64,000 nt of DNA from Paracoccus bogoriensis (GTDB lineage: Bacteria; Pseudomonadota; Alphaproteobacteria; Rhodobacterales; Rhodobacteraceae): assembly GCF_019431455.1 (NCBI RefSeq), contig NZ_JAHYSR010000002.1, positions 1 to 64,000 of the forward strand, read 5' to 3'. This document shows positions 50,930 to 60,107 of this stretch, piece after piece (position 1 is the first letter of the stretch; the number at the start of each line of letters is the position of its first letter). The notes beneath the pieces are model-generated. The model ran no database searches. It had not been told where the DNA came from and saw only the letters and a program-made list of their open reading frames with translations. A program made the position numbers and the translations under genes.

Positions 50930-51513
50930 GCTTCCGTCTGGGCTTGACCGGCAGCATCGGCATGGGCAAATCCACCACAGCCGCGATATTCCGTGATCTG
51001 GGTTATCCGGTCTGGGATGCCGATCAGGCGGTCCATCGGCTCTACGGTCGGGGAGGTGCGGCCGTTCAGCCCCTGCGGGAAGCCTTTCCTGGCTGCATCA
51101 CCGGCGAAGCCGTGGACCGTGGTCTTCTGAAACAGGCTCTGATTGCCGATCCGGGCGCCTTGCCGCGGCTTGAGGGAATCGTTCATCCGCTGGTCGCCGC
51201 AGACCGGGAAACCTTCATCGCTGACCACCGCGACGCCCCATTGATCGTCCTGGACATCCCCCTGCTGTTCGAGACGGGTCGCGACCTCTCGCTTGACGGC
51301 ATCGCCGTGGTCTCGACCGATGCCGAAACGCAGCGTGCCCGTGTTCTGGCGCGGCCCGGCATGACGCCGCAGATGCTGGACATGATCCTGTCGCGCCAGA
51401 TGCCAGATGCCGAAAAACGCGCCCGCGCCGATTGGGTCATTCCAACCGATGACCTCGCCACCACCCGACAGGCGGTCCTGTCCCTGATCGAGGATATCCG
51501 TTCCCATGCGTGA
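50926..51513 (+). CDS. coaE: Dephospho-CoA kinase
   Basis: A 195-residue kinase for the last step of coenzyme A synthesis. Walker A is LTGSIGMGKSTTAA, followed by VWDADQAVHRLY, HPLVAADRE and VLDIPLLFETGRD. The LID region has RQMPDAEKRARADWVI. It overlaps aroE by 4 nt and dnaQ by 8 nt. Confidence 0.95.
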   Translation: MSFRLGLTGSIGMGKSTTAAIFRDLGYPVWDADQAVHRLYGRGGAAVQPLREAFPGCITGEAVDRGLLKQALIADPGALPRLEGIVHPLVAADRETFIADHRDAPLIVLDIPLLFETGRDLSLDGIAVVSTDAETQRARVLARPGMTPQMLDMILSRQMPDAEKRARADWVIPTDDLATTRQAVLSLIEDIRSHA

Positions 51514-52207
51514 GATCGTCCTGGACACCGAGACCACAGGTTTCGACGCCGAAGGCGCCGATCGCATTGTCGAGATCGGCGCGCTGGAACTGGTCAATCA
51601 CCTGCCGACTGGCCGCAGCTTTCATGTCTATATCAATCCCGAACGCGCCATGCCCAAAGAAGCGTTCGAGGTTCACGGCCTTGGCGATGACTTCCTGCGC
51701 GACAAGCCGACATTCGCGCAGGTGGCACGGGATTTCCTGGACTTCATCGGCCCGGATTCGCGGCTGGTGATCCATAACGCTACCTTCGACATGCGCTTCC
51801 TGAACGCGGAACTGACCCGCGCGGGCCATCCCGCCCTGCCCATGGCGCGCGCGGTGGACACTCTTGAAATCGCCCGACGGCGCTTTCCCGGTGCGCCGGC
51901 CACGCTCGACGCCCTGTGCCGACGCTTCGGTGTGGATAATTCCGGCCGAGAGCTGCACGGTGCCCTGCTGGATTCCCAATTGCTGGCCGAGGTCTATCTG
52001 GAACTGGTCGGCGGACGACAGCCCGATCTGGTTCTGGTCGGGCCGGCGGGCGGGCCATCCGACGCGCCTGGCCTGCGGATGCAGAGCCGAGGTCCAAGGA
52101 CTCGCCCCCTGCCCTCCCGCCTGACCCAGGCCGAAGCGGAAGCCCACGCCGCCTTTGTCGAGAAACTGGGCGACGGCGCGGTCTGGCGGCGTTTCGGCGA
52201 CGCGTGA
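51506..52207 (+). CDS. dnaQ: DNA polymerase III epsilon subunit (3'-5' exonuclease)
   Basis: A 233-residue proofreading exonuclease. ExoI is VLDTETTGFD with Asp and Glu metal ligands, ExoII is HNATFDMRFL and ExoIII-epsilon is HGALLDSQLLAEVY with His and Asp. A Pro/Arg-rich tail binds the polymerase alpha subunit. It completes the aroE-coaE-dnaQ operon, which is conserved beside alphaproteobacterial origins. Confidence 0.95.
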   Translation: MREIVLDTETTGFDAEGADRIVEIGALELVNHLPTGRSFHVYINPERAMPKEAFEVHGLGDDFLRDKPTFAQVARDFLDFIGPDSRLVIHNATFDMRFLNAELTRAGHPALPMARAVDTLEIARRRFPGAPATLDALCRRFGVDNSGRELHGALLDSQLLAEVYLELVGGRQPDLVLVGPAGGPSDAPGLRMQSRGPRTRPLPSRLTQAEAEAHAAFVEKLGDGAVWRRFGDA

Positions 52208-52253
52208 TCCCGGCACGCCACGCCACCATTGCGGCCCGGCCCTATCCTCCGGC

Positions 52254-53174
52254 ATGGTCAGAAAAACAGAGCAGAGGCCGATATTGACGATGCTGCGCGA
52301 GTTCTGGTCCTTCTGGGCCGCGATCCTTGAACGGATGGACAAGACCCACATGACGCTGATTGCGGCGGGCGTGGCCTTCTACGCCATGTTCGCCGTCTTT
52401 CCCGGACTTGGCGCCATCATCGCCTTGTGGAGCCTCTGGTTCGATCCGGCGGTCGTGTTGACCTATCTGGATGTCGCGCATGAATTCATACCCGACGGTG
52501 CCGCCGAGATCGTGGACGACCAGGTTCTTTCCCTGACCCAGGGCGGGCAGACCGCCATAGGCTGGACCTCTTTCCTGTCCTTCCTGATTGCGACCATCGC
52601 GGCGCGGGCAGGGGTGGATGCGCTGATCCGGGGATTGAACGCAGCTTACGGTGTGCGTGCGCATCCCACGATCTTCGGCTTCATGCTGGCCTATCTGCTG
52701 ACGCTGGTAATCGTCGGCATTTCCCTGGCGGGTCTGGCCACCATCGTGATCGTGCCCATCCTTTTGAACTTCTTCGTCTTTGCGCCGGTGCGCGGATTAC
52801 TGGTCACTGCCTTGCCTTGGGCCGGCATGTTCGCGCTGGTCATCGTGACCATCGGCATCCTTTACCGCTATGGGCCGAACGTGAAGACGCCGCGCACGCC
52901 GATCTTTACCGTAGGTGCGTTCTTTGCCGCGCTGCTCTGGTCGGCAGGCTCGATCGCCTTTTCGGCCTATCTGTCCAGCTTCAACAGCTACAACCGCATC
53001 TACGGTTCGATCGGAACCGTTGTGGCGCTGCTCATGTGGTTCTATCTGGCGGGTTTCTCGGTCCTGCTGGGCGCGCTCATCAATGTCGAACGCGCCCGCC
53101 GACGCCGGATAAACGAGGTCCGTGCCCTGCGTCGGCAGGCCGATCAGGCCGCACAGAACGGTGTCAGACAGTAA
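52254..53174 (+). CDS. YihY/virulence factor BrkB-family membrane protein
   Basis: A roughly 306-residue inner-membrane protein with about six helices. Family blocks are HMTLIAAGVAFYAMFAVFPGLGAI, SFNSYNRIYGSIGTVVALLMWFYLAGFSVLLGALIN-type sequence (YihY signature) and a basic C-terminal tail. Function is unsettled in the family. ATG 52254 is chosen; 52290 is an alternative. It is convergent with phyR. Confidence 0.85.
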   Translation: MVRKTEQRPILTMLREFWSFWAAILERMDKTHMTLIAAGVAFYAMFAVFPGLGAIIALWSLWFDPAVVLTYLDVAHEFIPDGAAEIVDDQVLSLTQGGQTAIGWTSFLSFLIATIAARAGVDALIRGLNAAYGVRAHPTIFGFMLAYLLTLVIVGISLAGLATIVIVPILLNFFVFAPVRGLLVTALPWAGMFALVIVTIGILYRYGPNVKTPRTPIFTVGAFFAALLWSAGSIAFSAYLSSFNSYNRIYGSIGTVVALLMWFYLAGFSVLLGALINVERARRRRINEVRALRRQADQAAQNGVRQ

Positions 53175-53978
53175 TCAGGCTTCCAGCCCTTCGGTCGAGG
53201 CGAAGAACATCGCCTGACTGACGGCGGAACGCACCTGCTCCTCGCTGTAGGGTTTCGAGATCAGGAAAGCCGGCTCGGGCCGCTCTCCGGTCAGCAGACG
53301 CTCGGGGAAAGCGGTGATGAAGATGACCGGAATGTCGCCCATGTTGCGCAGCAACTCGTTGACCGCTTCCAGACCGGACGAGCCGTCGGCCAGCTGGATG
53401 TCGGCCAAGATGAGGTCGGGGCGATGTTTGCCGGCAAGCTCGATGGCTGCGGCATGTGTGCGCGCGACGCCCGTGACCTCGTGACCCATCGCCTGGACGA
53501 TGCCTTTCAGGTCCATCGCGATGATCATCTCATCCTCGATCACCATGACCTTGCCGCGGATCGCGTTGCCCATTTCGTTCAGCGCGATCTGCACCAGTTC
53601 CTCGGCCTCGGACGGCTCGACCTGCATCACGCGGGCAATCTGATCGGGGCGCAATTCCTCGATGGTGCGCAGCAGCAGCGCCTCGCGGGAATTGGGCGTC
53701 AGGTTGCGCAGGTGATCCTGGGCGCGCCGTTCGCGCGAGGACAGGTCGTGATCCTCGACCGGCTGGCCCGAGCTTTGCCAGATGACATGAAAGGCGCGGA
53801 ACAGGCCGATTCGGATGTCATCTTCGTTCTCCAGAACCGAACGGTCGGTCAGGATGGCCTCCAGCGTGGCGGCGGCGTAGTTGTCGCCAGCGGTTTGACT
53901 GCCGGTCAGCGCACGCGCGTAACGGCGCAGAAAGGGCAGCTCGCGCCCGATGGATTGGGCCAGATCGGCAGCAGTCAT
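53175..53978 (-). CDS. phyR: PhyR-type response regulator (anti-anti-sigma factor)
   Basis: A 267-residue general-stress regulator. Residues 1-130 form a sigma-like output domain (LPFLRRYARALTG, LTPNSREALLLRTIEELRPDQIARVM). Residues 143-260 are a receiver with acidic Glu148/Asp149, phospho-acceptor Asp193 in LADIQL, Thr222 in FITAFPE (FAT GUY variety) and Lys242. Phosphorylated PhyR captures NepR and so frees EcfG. It is divergent from nepR, the classic arrangement. ATG 53978 gives the usual length. Confidence 0.95.
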   Translation of the reverse strand: MTAADLAQSIGRELPFLRRYARALTGSQTAGDNYAAATLEAILTDRSVLENEDDIRIGLFRAFHVIWQSSGQPVEDHDLSSRERRAQDHLRNLTPNSREALLLRTIEELRPDQIARVMQVEPSEAEELVQIALNEMGNAIRGKVMVIEDEMIIAMDLKGIVQAMGHEVTGVARTHAAAIELAGKHRPDLILADIQLADGSSGLEAVNELLRNMGDIPVIFITAFPERLLTGERPEPAFLISKPYSEEQVRSAVSQAMFFASTEGLEA

Positions 53979-54008
53979 GGAACGGTCCTCATATTTCGCA
54001 ACTTGCAA

Positions 54009-54034
54009 GGAACTAACCTGACGACCTATCGGTT
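54009..54034 (+). promoter_or_regulatory. Likely EcfG-dependent promoter upstream of nepR
   Basis: GGAAC (54009-54013) is followed after 16 bp by CGGTT (54030-54034). This resembles the general-stress promoter GGAAC-N16/17-CGTT and is about 40 bp before the nepR start, which would give auto-activation. The -10 part is one base off. Confidence 0.55.
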
Positions 54035-54073
54035 GCATCACGTGCGCACAAGAGTTTCAGGATCAGCAACACG

Positions 54074-54220
54074 ATGCCAGGCAAACGCGACGACCGTCGG
54101 AGAGCAGCGGTGGAGAAGCAGATAGACGAAAACCTGAAGCGGGTTTACGAACAGGACGTAACTGACGAGATCCCCGACCGCTTTCTGGAACTGCTTCAGA
54201 AGCTGAAAGAGCAGAAATGA
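54074..54220 (+). CDS. nepR: Anti-sigma factor NepR
   Basis: A 48-residue anti-sigma factor that holds EcfG inactive until phospho-PhyR displaces it. It has the NepR helix signatures IDENLKRVYEQDV and EIPDRFLELLQKL. The start is ATG 54074, and the product ends LKEQK. It lies 38 nt before ecfG and divergent from phyR. It is easily missed because of its size. Confidence 0.9.
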   Translation: MPGKRDDRRRAAVEKQIDENLKRVYEQDVTDEIPDRFLELLQKLKEQK

Positions 54221-54257
54221 GCTCCGGCGCGACAGCGTTTCGGCACAAGGCCATCCG

Positions 54258-54824
54258 ATGAATAACCCCCTTCAGGACGATCCGCGGGATCAGCTGGTTT
54301 CTCATCTGCCGGCGTTGCGGGCCTTTGCCCTGTCGCTGACGCGAGAGGGCGCGGCGGCCGACGATCTGGTGCAGGATACCATCGTCAAGGCCTGGACCAA
54401 CATGGACAAGTTCCAGACGGGCACGAACCTGCGTGCATGGCTGTTCACGATCCTGCGCAATACCTTCTATTCGTCGCGCCGCAAGACCCGGCGCGAGGTC
54501 AGCGACACCGACGGGTTGCACGCCGCGCGGCAGGCGACCAAGCCCGATCACGACGGTCGCCTGGCCATGAACGATTTCCGCGCGGCCTTTGCGCTTCTGC
54601 CGGACGAACAGCGCGAGGCGCTGATCCTTGTCGGGGCTTCCGGCTTCTCATACGAGGAAGCGGCCAGCATGACCGGCGTCGCCGTCGGCACGGTCAAGTC
54701 GCGCGCCAATCGCGGGCGCCGCAAGCTGGCAGAACTGCTGCACCTCGCGGATGGAGAGGAAATGCAGATGACAGACCAGGCCACGCTTGCCGTCATGGCG
54801 CAGAACCACGCTGCGTCCCGCTGA
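54258..54824 (+). CDS. ecfG: ECF sigma factor EcfG (general stress)
   Basis: A 188-residue ECF sigma factor directing the general stress response. Region 2 has ADDLVQDTIVKAWTNMDKF and NLRAWLFTILRN. Region 4 has LPDEQREALILVGASGFSYEEAA and VGTVKSRANRGRRKLAELL. It forms a PhyR-NepR-EcfG partner switch with its neighbours. The histidine kinase gene starts 11 nt after its stop. Confidence 0.95.
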   Translation: MNNPLQDDPRDQLVSHLPALRAFALSLTREGAAADDLVQDTIVKAWTNMDKFQTGTNLRAWLFTILRNTFYSSRRKTRREVSDTDGLHAARQATKPDHDGRLAMNDFRAAFALLPDEQREALILVGASGFSYEEAASMTGVAVGTVKSRANRGRRKLAELLHLADGEEMQMTDQATLAVMAQNHAASR

Positions 54825-54835
54825 ACGGGGCGCAT

Positions 54836-56620
54836 ATGCGAAGGATTACCGAACGGCTGGACTTCACGCGTCGCCTGGGCTTTCGCCTGGGCGCTCTCTT
54901 GTCCATCGCCATCCTGCCGATCGGTCTGATCTCGTTGCTCCAGAACCTGCACCTGTCGCGCGAAGCCGAACGCAACGCCGAACTTGCCCTGCTGAGCCGC
55001 ACCGCGTCGGCAGCCGCGGGCGAACGCGTCTTGCTGCAAAGCGCCATGCGGTCAGCCGAGGCGCTTGGCCCGGCTGTGCTGGATACGCTGGACCAGCCGC
55101 GGCGATGTTCCGAGCTGATGGGCAATTTCGTACAGCGAAGCGCCATCTATGTGGCTGCGGCCTTCATTCCCGCCGATGGCATGGCGCGTTGCATGTCTGA
55201 CGCCGACCATGTCCCGCCGATGGATCTGGGCGCGCTGATTTCAGGCATGGTTGAGCGGCCGATGACGCATGTCATTTCGCTTCGCGAAGGTCCGATCAGC
55301 GGCCAACCCGCGGTGGGCGTGTTTCAACCCCTGTTCGATGGCTCGCGATTCCTGGGTTATACCGCGCTCTCGATCAGCCAGGATCTGCTGCGCTCGACCC
55401 ATCTCTCGGATGGCCTCACCGAAGGGGCGCATGTCGTCAGCTTCAACATCCAGGGCGAATTGCTCACCTCGGACAGCGTGCTGGGCACGACAGCGGCCTC
55501 GATCCTGCCGCGCGGGCTGGATCTGGCGGCCTTGGCACGACAGGCCGAGACCTCGTTCCGCGCTTTGTCCGAAGGGGGCGAACGGCGCGTCTTTACCGTC
55601 GTTCCAGTCGTTCCGGATCAGGTTTATGCTTTGGGATCATGGACCCCGCGCATGGCGGGATTCGGTGTGTTCCAGCTATCGCGCGTGGGTGCCATCGTCC
55701 TGCCCGTCGCGCTTTGGGCTGTTTCCCTGGCGGTTGCCTACCTGGCGGTGTTCCGCCTGGTTCTGCGCCATATCAGCGTGTTGCGCGGCCAGATGCGCCG
55801 TTTCGCCATCGGCGCCCGCGACACCGCGCCCCCGGTGCTGGAGAATGCTCCGACCGAAATCGCGGATGTCAGTCAGACCTTTCACAACATGGCCCGCATC
55901 CTGATCCGCGACGAAGAGGCGATGGAGCGTGCCGTCGCCGAAAAGACCGTCCTGTTGAAGGAAGTCCATCACCGGGTCAAGAACAATCTGCAGCTGATCG
56001 CCTCGATCATCAACATGCAGGGCCGCCTGATCGATGACCAGGATGCCAAGCGCGTGCTGCGGTCGGTCCAGGACCGGGTCGCGGCGCTGGCGACGATCTA
56101 TCGCAATCTTTATCAGGCCGAACAACTGGACGCGGTGCAGGCCGACACGCTTCTGGGCGATATCATCGGGCAGATGGGCACCAGTGCCGCCGCAAGCGGG
56201 CGTGATCTGGACATCCGCACCCGGATCGATCCGCTTCGCATGGTGCCCGACCAGGCCGTTCCCCTGACATTGCTGGCGACCGAGGCCTTCACCAACGCGC
56301 TGAAATATGCCCGCCCCCGCCCCGGCGAGGATCGTGCTGTCGTTACCGTCACTCTAAGCGAGCCCAGGCCGGGCATCGGACATCTGGAAGTGACGAACTC
56401 GGTCAGCGAACAGTCGAAGGCCAGGGTCGGAACCGGTCTGGGGACGCAGTTGATCGAGGCTTTCGCCATGCAGCTTGAAGCGCAGGTCGAACATGATGCA
56501 ACAGAAGGGATGCACCGCATCGCGGTCAGCTTCGATCTGGCGCGCGTCAGCCAGCCGACCGGTCAGGATCCGCGCAAGGTGGTGCTGACATCGGCTGCGC
56601 GGGCGGGGTCGCGTCACTAG
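54836..56620 (+). CDS. HisKA_2-type sensor histidine kinase (PhyK-like)
   Basis: A 594-residue membrane sensor. Helix 1 is at 20-37 and helix 2 at 284-309, flanking a roughly 245-residue periplasmic sensory domain; a HAMP-like linker follows. The H-box KEVHHRVKNNLQLIASIINM (375-394) belongs to the HisKA_2/HWE class that phosphorylates PhyR. The ATPase domain has LLATEAFTNALKYA and a G box GTGLGTQLIEAF. ATG 54836 lies 11 nt after ecfG. Probable input for PhyR phosphorylation, though the signal is unknown. Confidence 0.9.
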   Translation: MRRITERLDFTRRLGFRLGALLSIAILPIGLISLLQNLHLSREAERNAELALLSRTASAAAGERVLLQSAMRSAEALGPAVLDTLDQPRRCSELMGNFVQRSAIYVAAAFIPADGMARCMSDADHVPPMDLGALISGMVERPMTHVISLREGPISGQPAVGVFQPLFDGSRFLGYTALSISQDLLRSTHLSDGLTEGAHVVSFNIQGELLTSDSVLGTTAASILPRGLDLAALARQAETSFRALSEGGERRVFTVVPVVPDQVYALGSWTPRMAGFGVFQLSRVGAIVLPVALWAVSLAVAYLAVFRLVLRHISVLRGQMRRFAIGARDTAPPVLENAPTEIADVSQTFHNMARILIRDEEAMERAVAEKTVLLKEVHHRVKNNLQLIASIINMQGRLIDDQDAKRVLRSVQDRVAALATIYRNLYQAEQLDAVQADTLLGDIIGQMGTSAAASGRDLDIRTRIDPLRMVPDQAVPLTLLATEAFTNALKYARPRPGEDRAVVTVTLSEPRPGIGHLEVTNSVSEQSKARVGTGLGTQLIEAFAMQLEAQVEHDATEGMHRIAVSFDLARVSQPTGQDPRKVVLTSAARAGSRH

Positions 56621-56658
56621 CCGCTTGCGTCCACGAGGAACGGGCCTATCATTCCGCA

Positions 56659-57384
56659 ATGAGCACCGAACCCTCGTATGATCTTGCGACCGGCCGCGGC
56701 CTGATCGCCTGTCCCAGCTGCGATGCCCTGCACTTGCGCGAGGACATGGCCCCGGGCGAGACCGCGCGCTGCATCCGCTGTGGCCATGTCCTGGCCAAGC
56801 CGCGCGAAGGTGCGTTCGTCCAGCTGATTGCGCTGGCCTTCACGTCGATGGTGCTGTTGATCGGGGCGGTTTTCTTCCCCTTCCTCGAGGTTTCGACATT
56901 CGGCTTCGGCAATGCCAGTTCGCTTTTCGACGTGGCGCTGGCCTTCGCTGACGGGGTGCTGCTGCCGCTGGTCATCGCGGTTCTGGCGATGATCATCGGC
57001 CTGCCCATCGCGCGGGCCTTTCTGCTCGTCTATACGCTGGCCCCGCTGGCGCAGGGCCGCCCGCCCTACCGCCACGCGGCCACCGCGTTCCGCTGGTCGG
57101 AAGCGCTGCGCCCCTGGTCCATGGCCGAGATCTTCGTGATCGGCACCGCCGTCGCGCTGGTCAAGGTCGCGGGTCTGGCCTCGGTGCATCTGGGCCCAGC
57201 GTTCTGGGCCTTCTGCGCGCTGATCTTCGTCAATCTGGCCAGCCGGTCCTTCATGTGCCGCACGTCGATCTGGGACGCGCTTGAGCAATCGGGCCAGGCC
57301 GTCGATGACCGCGATCCTTCCGGCACCTCGTCCGAGGTGCAGCACCGCCCGGCCAGCCTGGCCGATCCGCAGGCCGGTGCATGA
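56659..57384 (+). CDS. pqiA: Paraquat-inducible protein A, first half (PqiA)
   Basis: A 241-residue integral membrane protein. An N-terminal zinc-ribbon-like motif IACPSCDALHLREDMAPGETARCIRCG precedes four membrane helices. In E. coli PqiA is one protein with two such halves; here each half is a separate gene. It begins the Pqi operon and overlaps the next gene by 4 nt. It should support PqiB in lipid transport across the envelope. Confidence 0.88.
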   Translation: MSTEPSYDLATGRGLIACPSCDALHLREDMAPGETARCIRCGHVLAKPREGAFVQLIALAFTSMVLLIGAVFFPFLEVSTFGFGNASSLFDVALAFADGVLLPLVIAVLAMIIGLPIARAFLLVYTLAPLAQGRPPYRHAATAFRWSEALRPWSMAEIFVIGTAVALVKVAGLASVHLGPAFWAFCALIFVNLASRSFMCRTSIWDALEQSGQAVDDRDPSGTSSEVQHRPASLADPQAGA

Positions 57385-58052
57385 GCGCGCCGACCGAGCC
57401 GCAATCGCCGGTCCTGACCGCTCATCGCGCGGGCCTGATCGGCTGCCGGTCCTGCGGGCGCGTCTGGCCGCAGCAGGAAACCCATTGCCACCGCTGCGGA
57501 GCCGAACTGGTGCCGCCCGACCGGCGCGGGCTGCAAGCGGTTTGGGCCTGGCTGATCGCGGGGCTGATCGCCTATATCCCCGCCAACGTCTTTCCGATGA
57601 TGAGCACCCAGACCTTTGCCGGGCTGGCGGGCAATTCCGAAGCGACGATCCTGGGTGGGGTGATCGAGCTGATCCATTACGGCAGCTGGGACATCGCGAT
57701 CATCGTCTTTGTCGCCTCGATCGTGGTGCCGGTCGGCAAGTTCATCGCCATAGGCTGGCTGGCGATGGTTGCCGGGCGTCCCGCGAATGTGGAGCAGGCG
57801 CATACGCGGCTGAAGGTCTATGAGGTGGTCGAGTTCATCGGTCGCTGGTCGATGATCGACGTTTTCGTGGTGGCGATCCTGTCGGCGCTGGTGCAACTGG
57901 GCTTCGTGGCCTCGATCAAGCCCGGCCCGGCGGCGGTGTCCTTCGCGCTGTCGGTTGCTTTCACGATGCTTTCCGCGCAAAGCTTTGACGCGCGGCTGAT
58001 CTGGCGCGGCCTGCCGCTGCGCAGTCGAGCCGCGACCCACAGGACTGAATGA
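57381..58052 (+). CDS. Paraquat-inducible protein A, second half (PqiA-like)
   Basis: A 223-residue membrane protein with a GCRSCGRVWPQQETHCHRCG zinc-ribbon-like start and four helices, including YIPANVFPMMSTQTF, which matches the second half of E. coli PqiA. It overlaps the preceding gene and pqiB by 4 nt each (ATGA), so the three are coupled. Confidence 0.88.
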   Translation: MSAPTEPQSPVLTAHRAGLIGCRSCGRVWPQQETHCHRCGAELVPPDRRGLQAVWAWLIAGLIAYIPANVFPMMSTQTFAGLAGNSEATILGGVIELIHYGSWDIAIIVFVASIVVPVGKFIAIGWLAMVAGRPANVEQAHTRLKVYEVVEFIGRWSMIDVFVVAILSALVQLGFVASIKPGPAAVSFALSVAFTMLSAQSFDARLIWRGLPLRSRAATHRTE

Positions 58053-60106
58053 TGAGCGATACCCCTCCGCCTCTGAAACCGGCCAGCCCGGTCCGCAAGA
58101 CCGCCGTCCGCGCGGCACAGGCCGGGGTCAATGTCATCTGGCTGGTGCCCATCATCGCACTGGTCGTCACGCTGGGCATCGCCTGGAACGCCTTTCGCGA
58201 CCGGGGCATCCTGATCCAGATCGAATTTGCAGACGCCACGGGCATCACCGCCGGCGAGACGACACTACGCTTCCGCGAGATCATCGTGGGCCGGGTCGAA
58301 GCCGTGCAATTCACCCCCGATCTGGGGCGGGTGGTCGTCGATGTCCGTGTCAACCGCGACATCGCGCAATATATCGACGACGAAGCCAGCTTCTGGATCG
58401 TGCGCCCGCAGGTCACCGCGCAGGGGGTGACGAGGCTGGACACGGTGCTGACCGGCGCCTTTATCGAAGGGTATTGGGACGCCGATGTCAGCGAGCCCGC
58501 GACCCGCTTCGTCGGGCTGGACCGTCCGCCCCTGATCCGCAACGACCAGCCCGGCACCTGGGTCACGCTGGCCATGGACCAGGCCGACGGGTTGAACGAG
58601 GGCGCGCCGGTCCTGTTCCGCGGCGTCGCGGTGGGTCGGATCGAGAATATCCGCCTGGATCCCGGCTCGGACCGCGTGTTGGCCGATGCCTTCGTCCAGG
58701 CACCCCATGATGGCCGCCTGACCAGCGCCACGGTGTTCTGGGACACGTCGGGCTTTTCGCTATCGCTTGGCGCACAAGGTCTGTCCTTCAACGTGAATTC
58801 TCTGGCCTCGATCCTCCAGGGTGGCGTAGCTTTCGACACGCTGGCCAGCGGCGGCCGCCCGGTCGAGCCGCAGCAGGTCTTTACCGTGCAGCCCGATGAA
58901 AGCACGGCCCGCAACCTGCTGTTCAGCGCCGAGGATGACAGCCAGCCCCTGATGCTGGGCATGATCATCGACGATTCCCTGCGCGGCCTGACCCGCGGCG
59001 CCGATGTCCAGTTTCAGGGCCTGCGCGTGGGGCAGGTGAACAATCTGGCCGTCATCACCACCGAAGGGCCGGGCGGGCGCCCGGAACTGCGCCAGCTTGT
59101 GACGCTGGCGATCCGGCCCGGCCGTCTGGGACTGGCCGATGATGCCGACCCGGCCGAGGCGCTGGCCTTTCTGACCGCAGCGGTCGAGGACGGTCTGCGC
59201 GCCCGCGTTGCCAGCGCCGGTTTCCTTGGCACTTCGCTGATCGTGGAACTGGTCGAGATCTCCGATGCGCCCCCTGCGACCATGGATCTTGCTGCCCAGC
59301 CCAACCCGCTGATCCCCTCGGTCGAGGGCGATATCGAGGATTTCTCGGCCAGCGCGCAGGGCTTCATCGAACGCATCGGCCGCCTGCCGATCGAGGAATT
59401 GATGAACTCGGCCCGCGACATGCTGGACAGCATCACCGCGATCGCCAGCGATCAGGACACCCGCGCCATCCCCACCGCCCTGCGCGAGGCGATCGAGGAT
59501 GGCCACCTGGCCCTGTCGGACCTGTCCGCGATCACCACACAACTGCGCGAGAACAACAGCGGCGAAACGCTGGCCCAAGCGCTCGAGGATGCCTCGGCCG
59601 CATTCCAGGCGGTGTCCGAAGCCGCCGCCGATGTCCCCGAGATGGTCGGGCGGATCGACGCCGCCGCCGCTGCGGTCGAGGAGTTCGGCTTTGCCGAGGT
59701 CAGCGCCCAGGTCGAGGGTATCCTGGCCGATCTGCGTGCCATGCTGGGTAGCGAGGATGCCGAACAGCTTCCGCGCAACCTGTCGAACACGCTGGAAGCC
59801 GCGACCGGCCTTCTGAACGACCTGCGCGACGGCAATGCGGCGGGCAACCTGAACAACGCGCTGCAATCGGCCAGCAATGCGGCGGACGAAATCGCCGCCT
59901 CGGTCCAGCAACTTCCGCAACTGATCCAGCGCCTTCAGCTTGCCGCCGCGCGCGCCGACGGGGTGCTGTCCAGCTATGGCGACCGGTCGGCCTTCAACAA
60001 CGAGGTTATCGGCACCCTGCGCGAATTGCGCCGCGCGACCGAGGCTTTCGGCTCTCTGGCGCGCATGATCGAACGTAACCCCCGCGCCTTCATTCTGGGA
60101 CGCTGA
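58049..60106 (+). CDS. pqiB: PqiB/MlaD-family MCE lipid-transport protein
   Basis: A 685-residue MCE protein anchored by one helix (LVPIIALVVTLGIAW, about 31-46). It has three MCE domains; visible cores are TLRFREIIVGRVEAVQFTPD, PVLFRGVAVGRIENIRLDPG and DVQFQGLRVGQVNNLAV. A long C-terminal part rich in alpha-helix with DMLDSITAIAS and LRDGNAAGNLNNAL probably forms the needle that spans the periplasm. It overlaps the preceding pqiA-like gene by 4 nt. Confidence 0.92.
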   Translation: MMSDTPPPLKPASPVRKTAVRAAQAGVNVIWLVPIIALVVTLGIAWNAFRDRGILIQIEFADATGITAGETTLRFREIIVGRVEAVQFTPDLGRVVVDVRVNRDIAQYIDDEASFWIVRPQVTAQGVTRLDTVLTGAFIEGYWDADVSEPATRFVGLDRPPLIRNDQPGTWVTLAMDQADGLNEGAPVLFRGVAVGRIENIRLDPGSDRVLADAFVQAPHDGRLTSATVFWDTSGFSLSLGAQGLSFNVNSLASILQGGVAFDTLASGGRPVEPQQVFTVQPDESTARNLLFSAEDDSQPLMLGMIIDDSLRGLTRGADVQFQGLRVGQVNNLAVITTEGPGGRPELRQLVTLAIRPGRLGLADDADPAEALAFLTAAVEDGLRARVASAGFLGTSLIVELVEISDAPPATMDLAAQPNPLIPSVEGDIEDFSASAQGFIERIGRLPIEELMNSARDMLDSITAIASDQDTRAIPTALREAIEDGHLALSDLSAITTQLRENNSGETLAQALEDASAAFQAVSEAAADVPEMVGRIDAAAAAVEEFGFAEVSAQVEGILADLRAMLGSEDAEQLPRNLSNTLEAATGLLNDLRDGNAAGNLNNALQSASNAADEIAASVQQLPQLIQRLQLAAARADGVLSSYGDRSAFNNEVIGTLRELRRATEAFGSLARMIERNPRAFILGR

Positions 60107-60107
60107 C

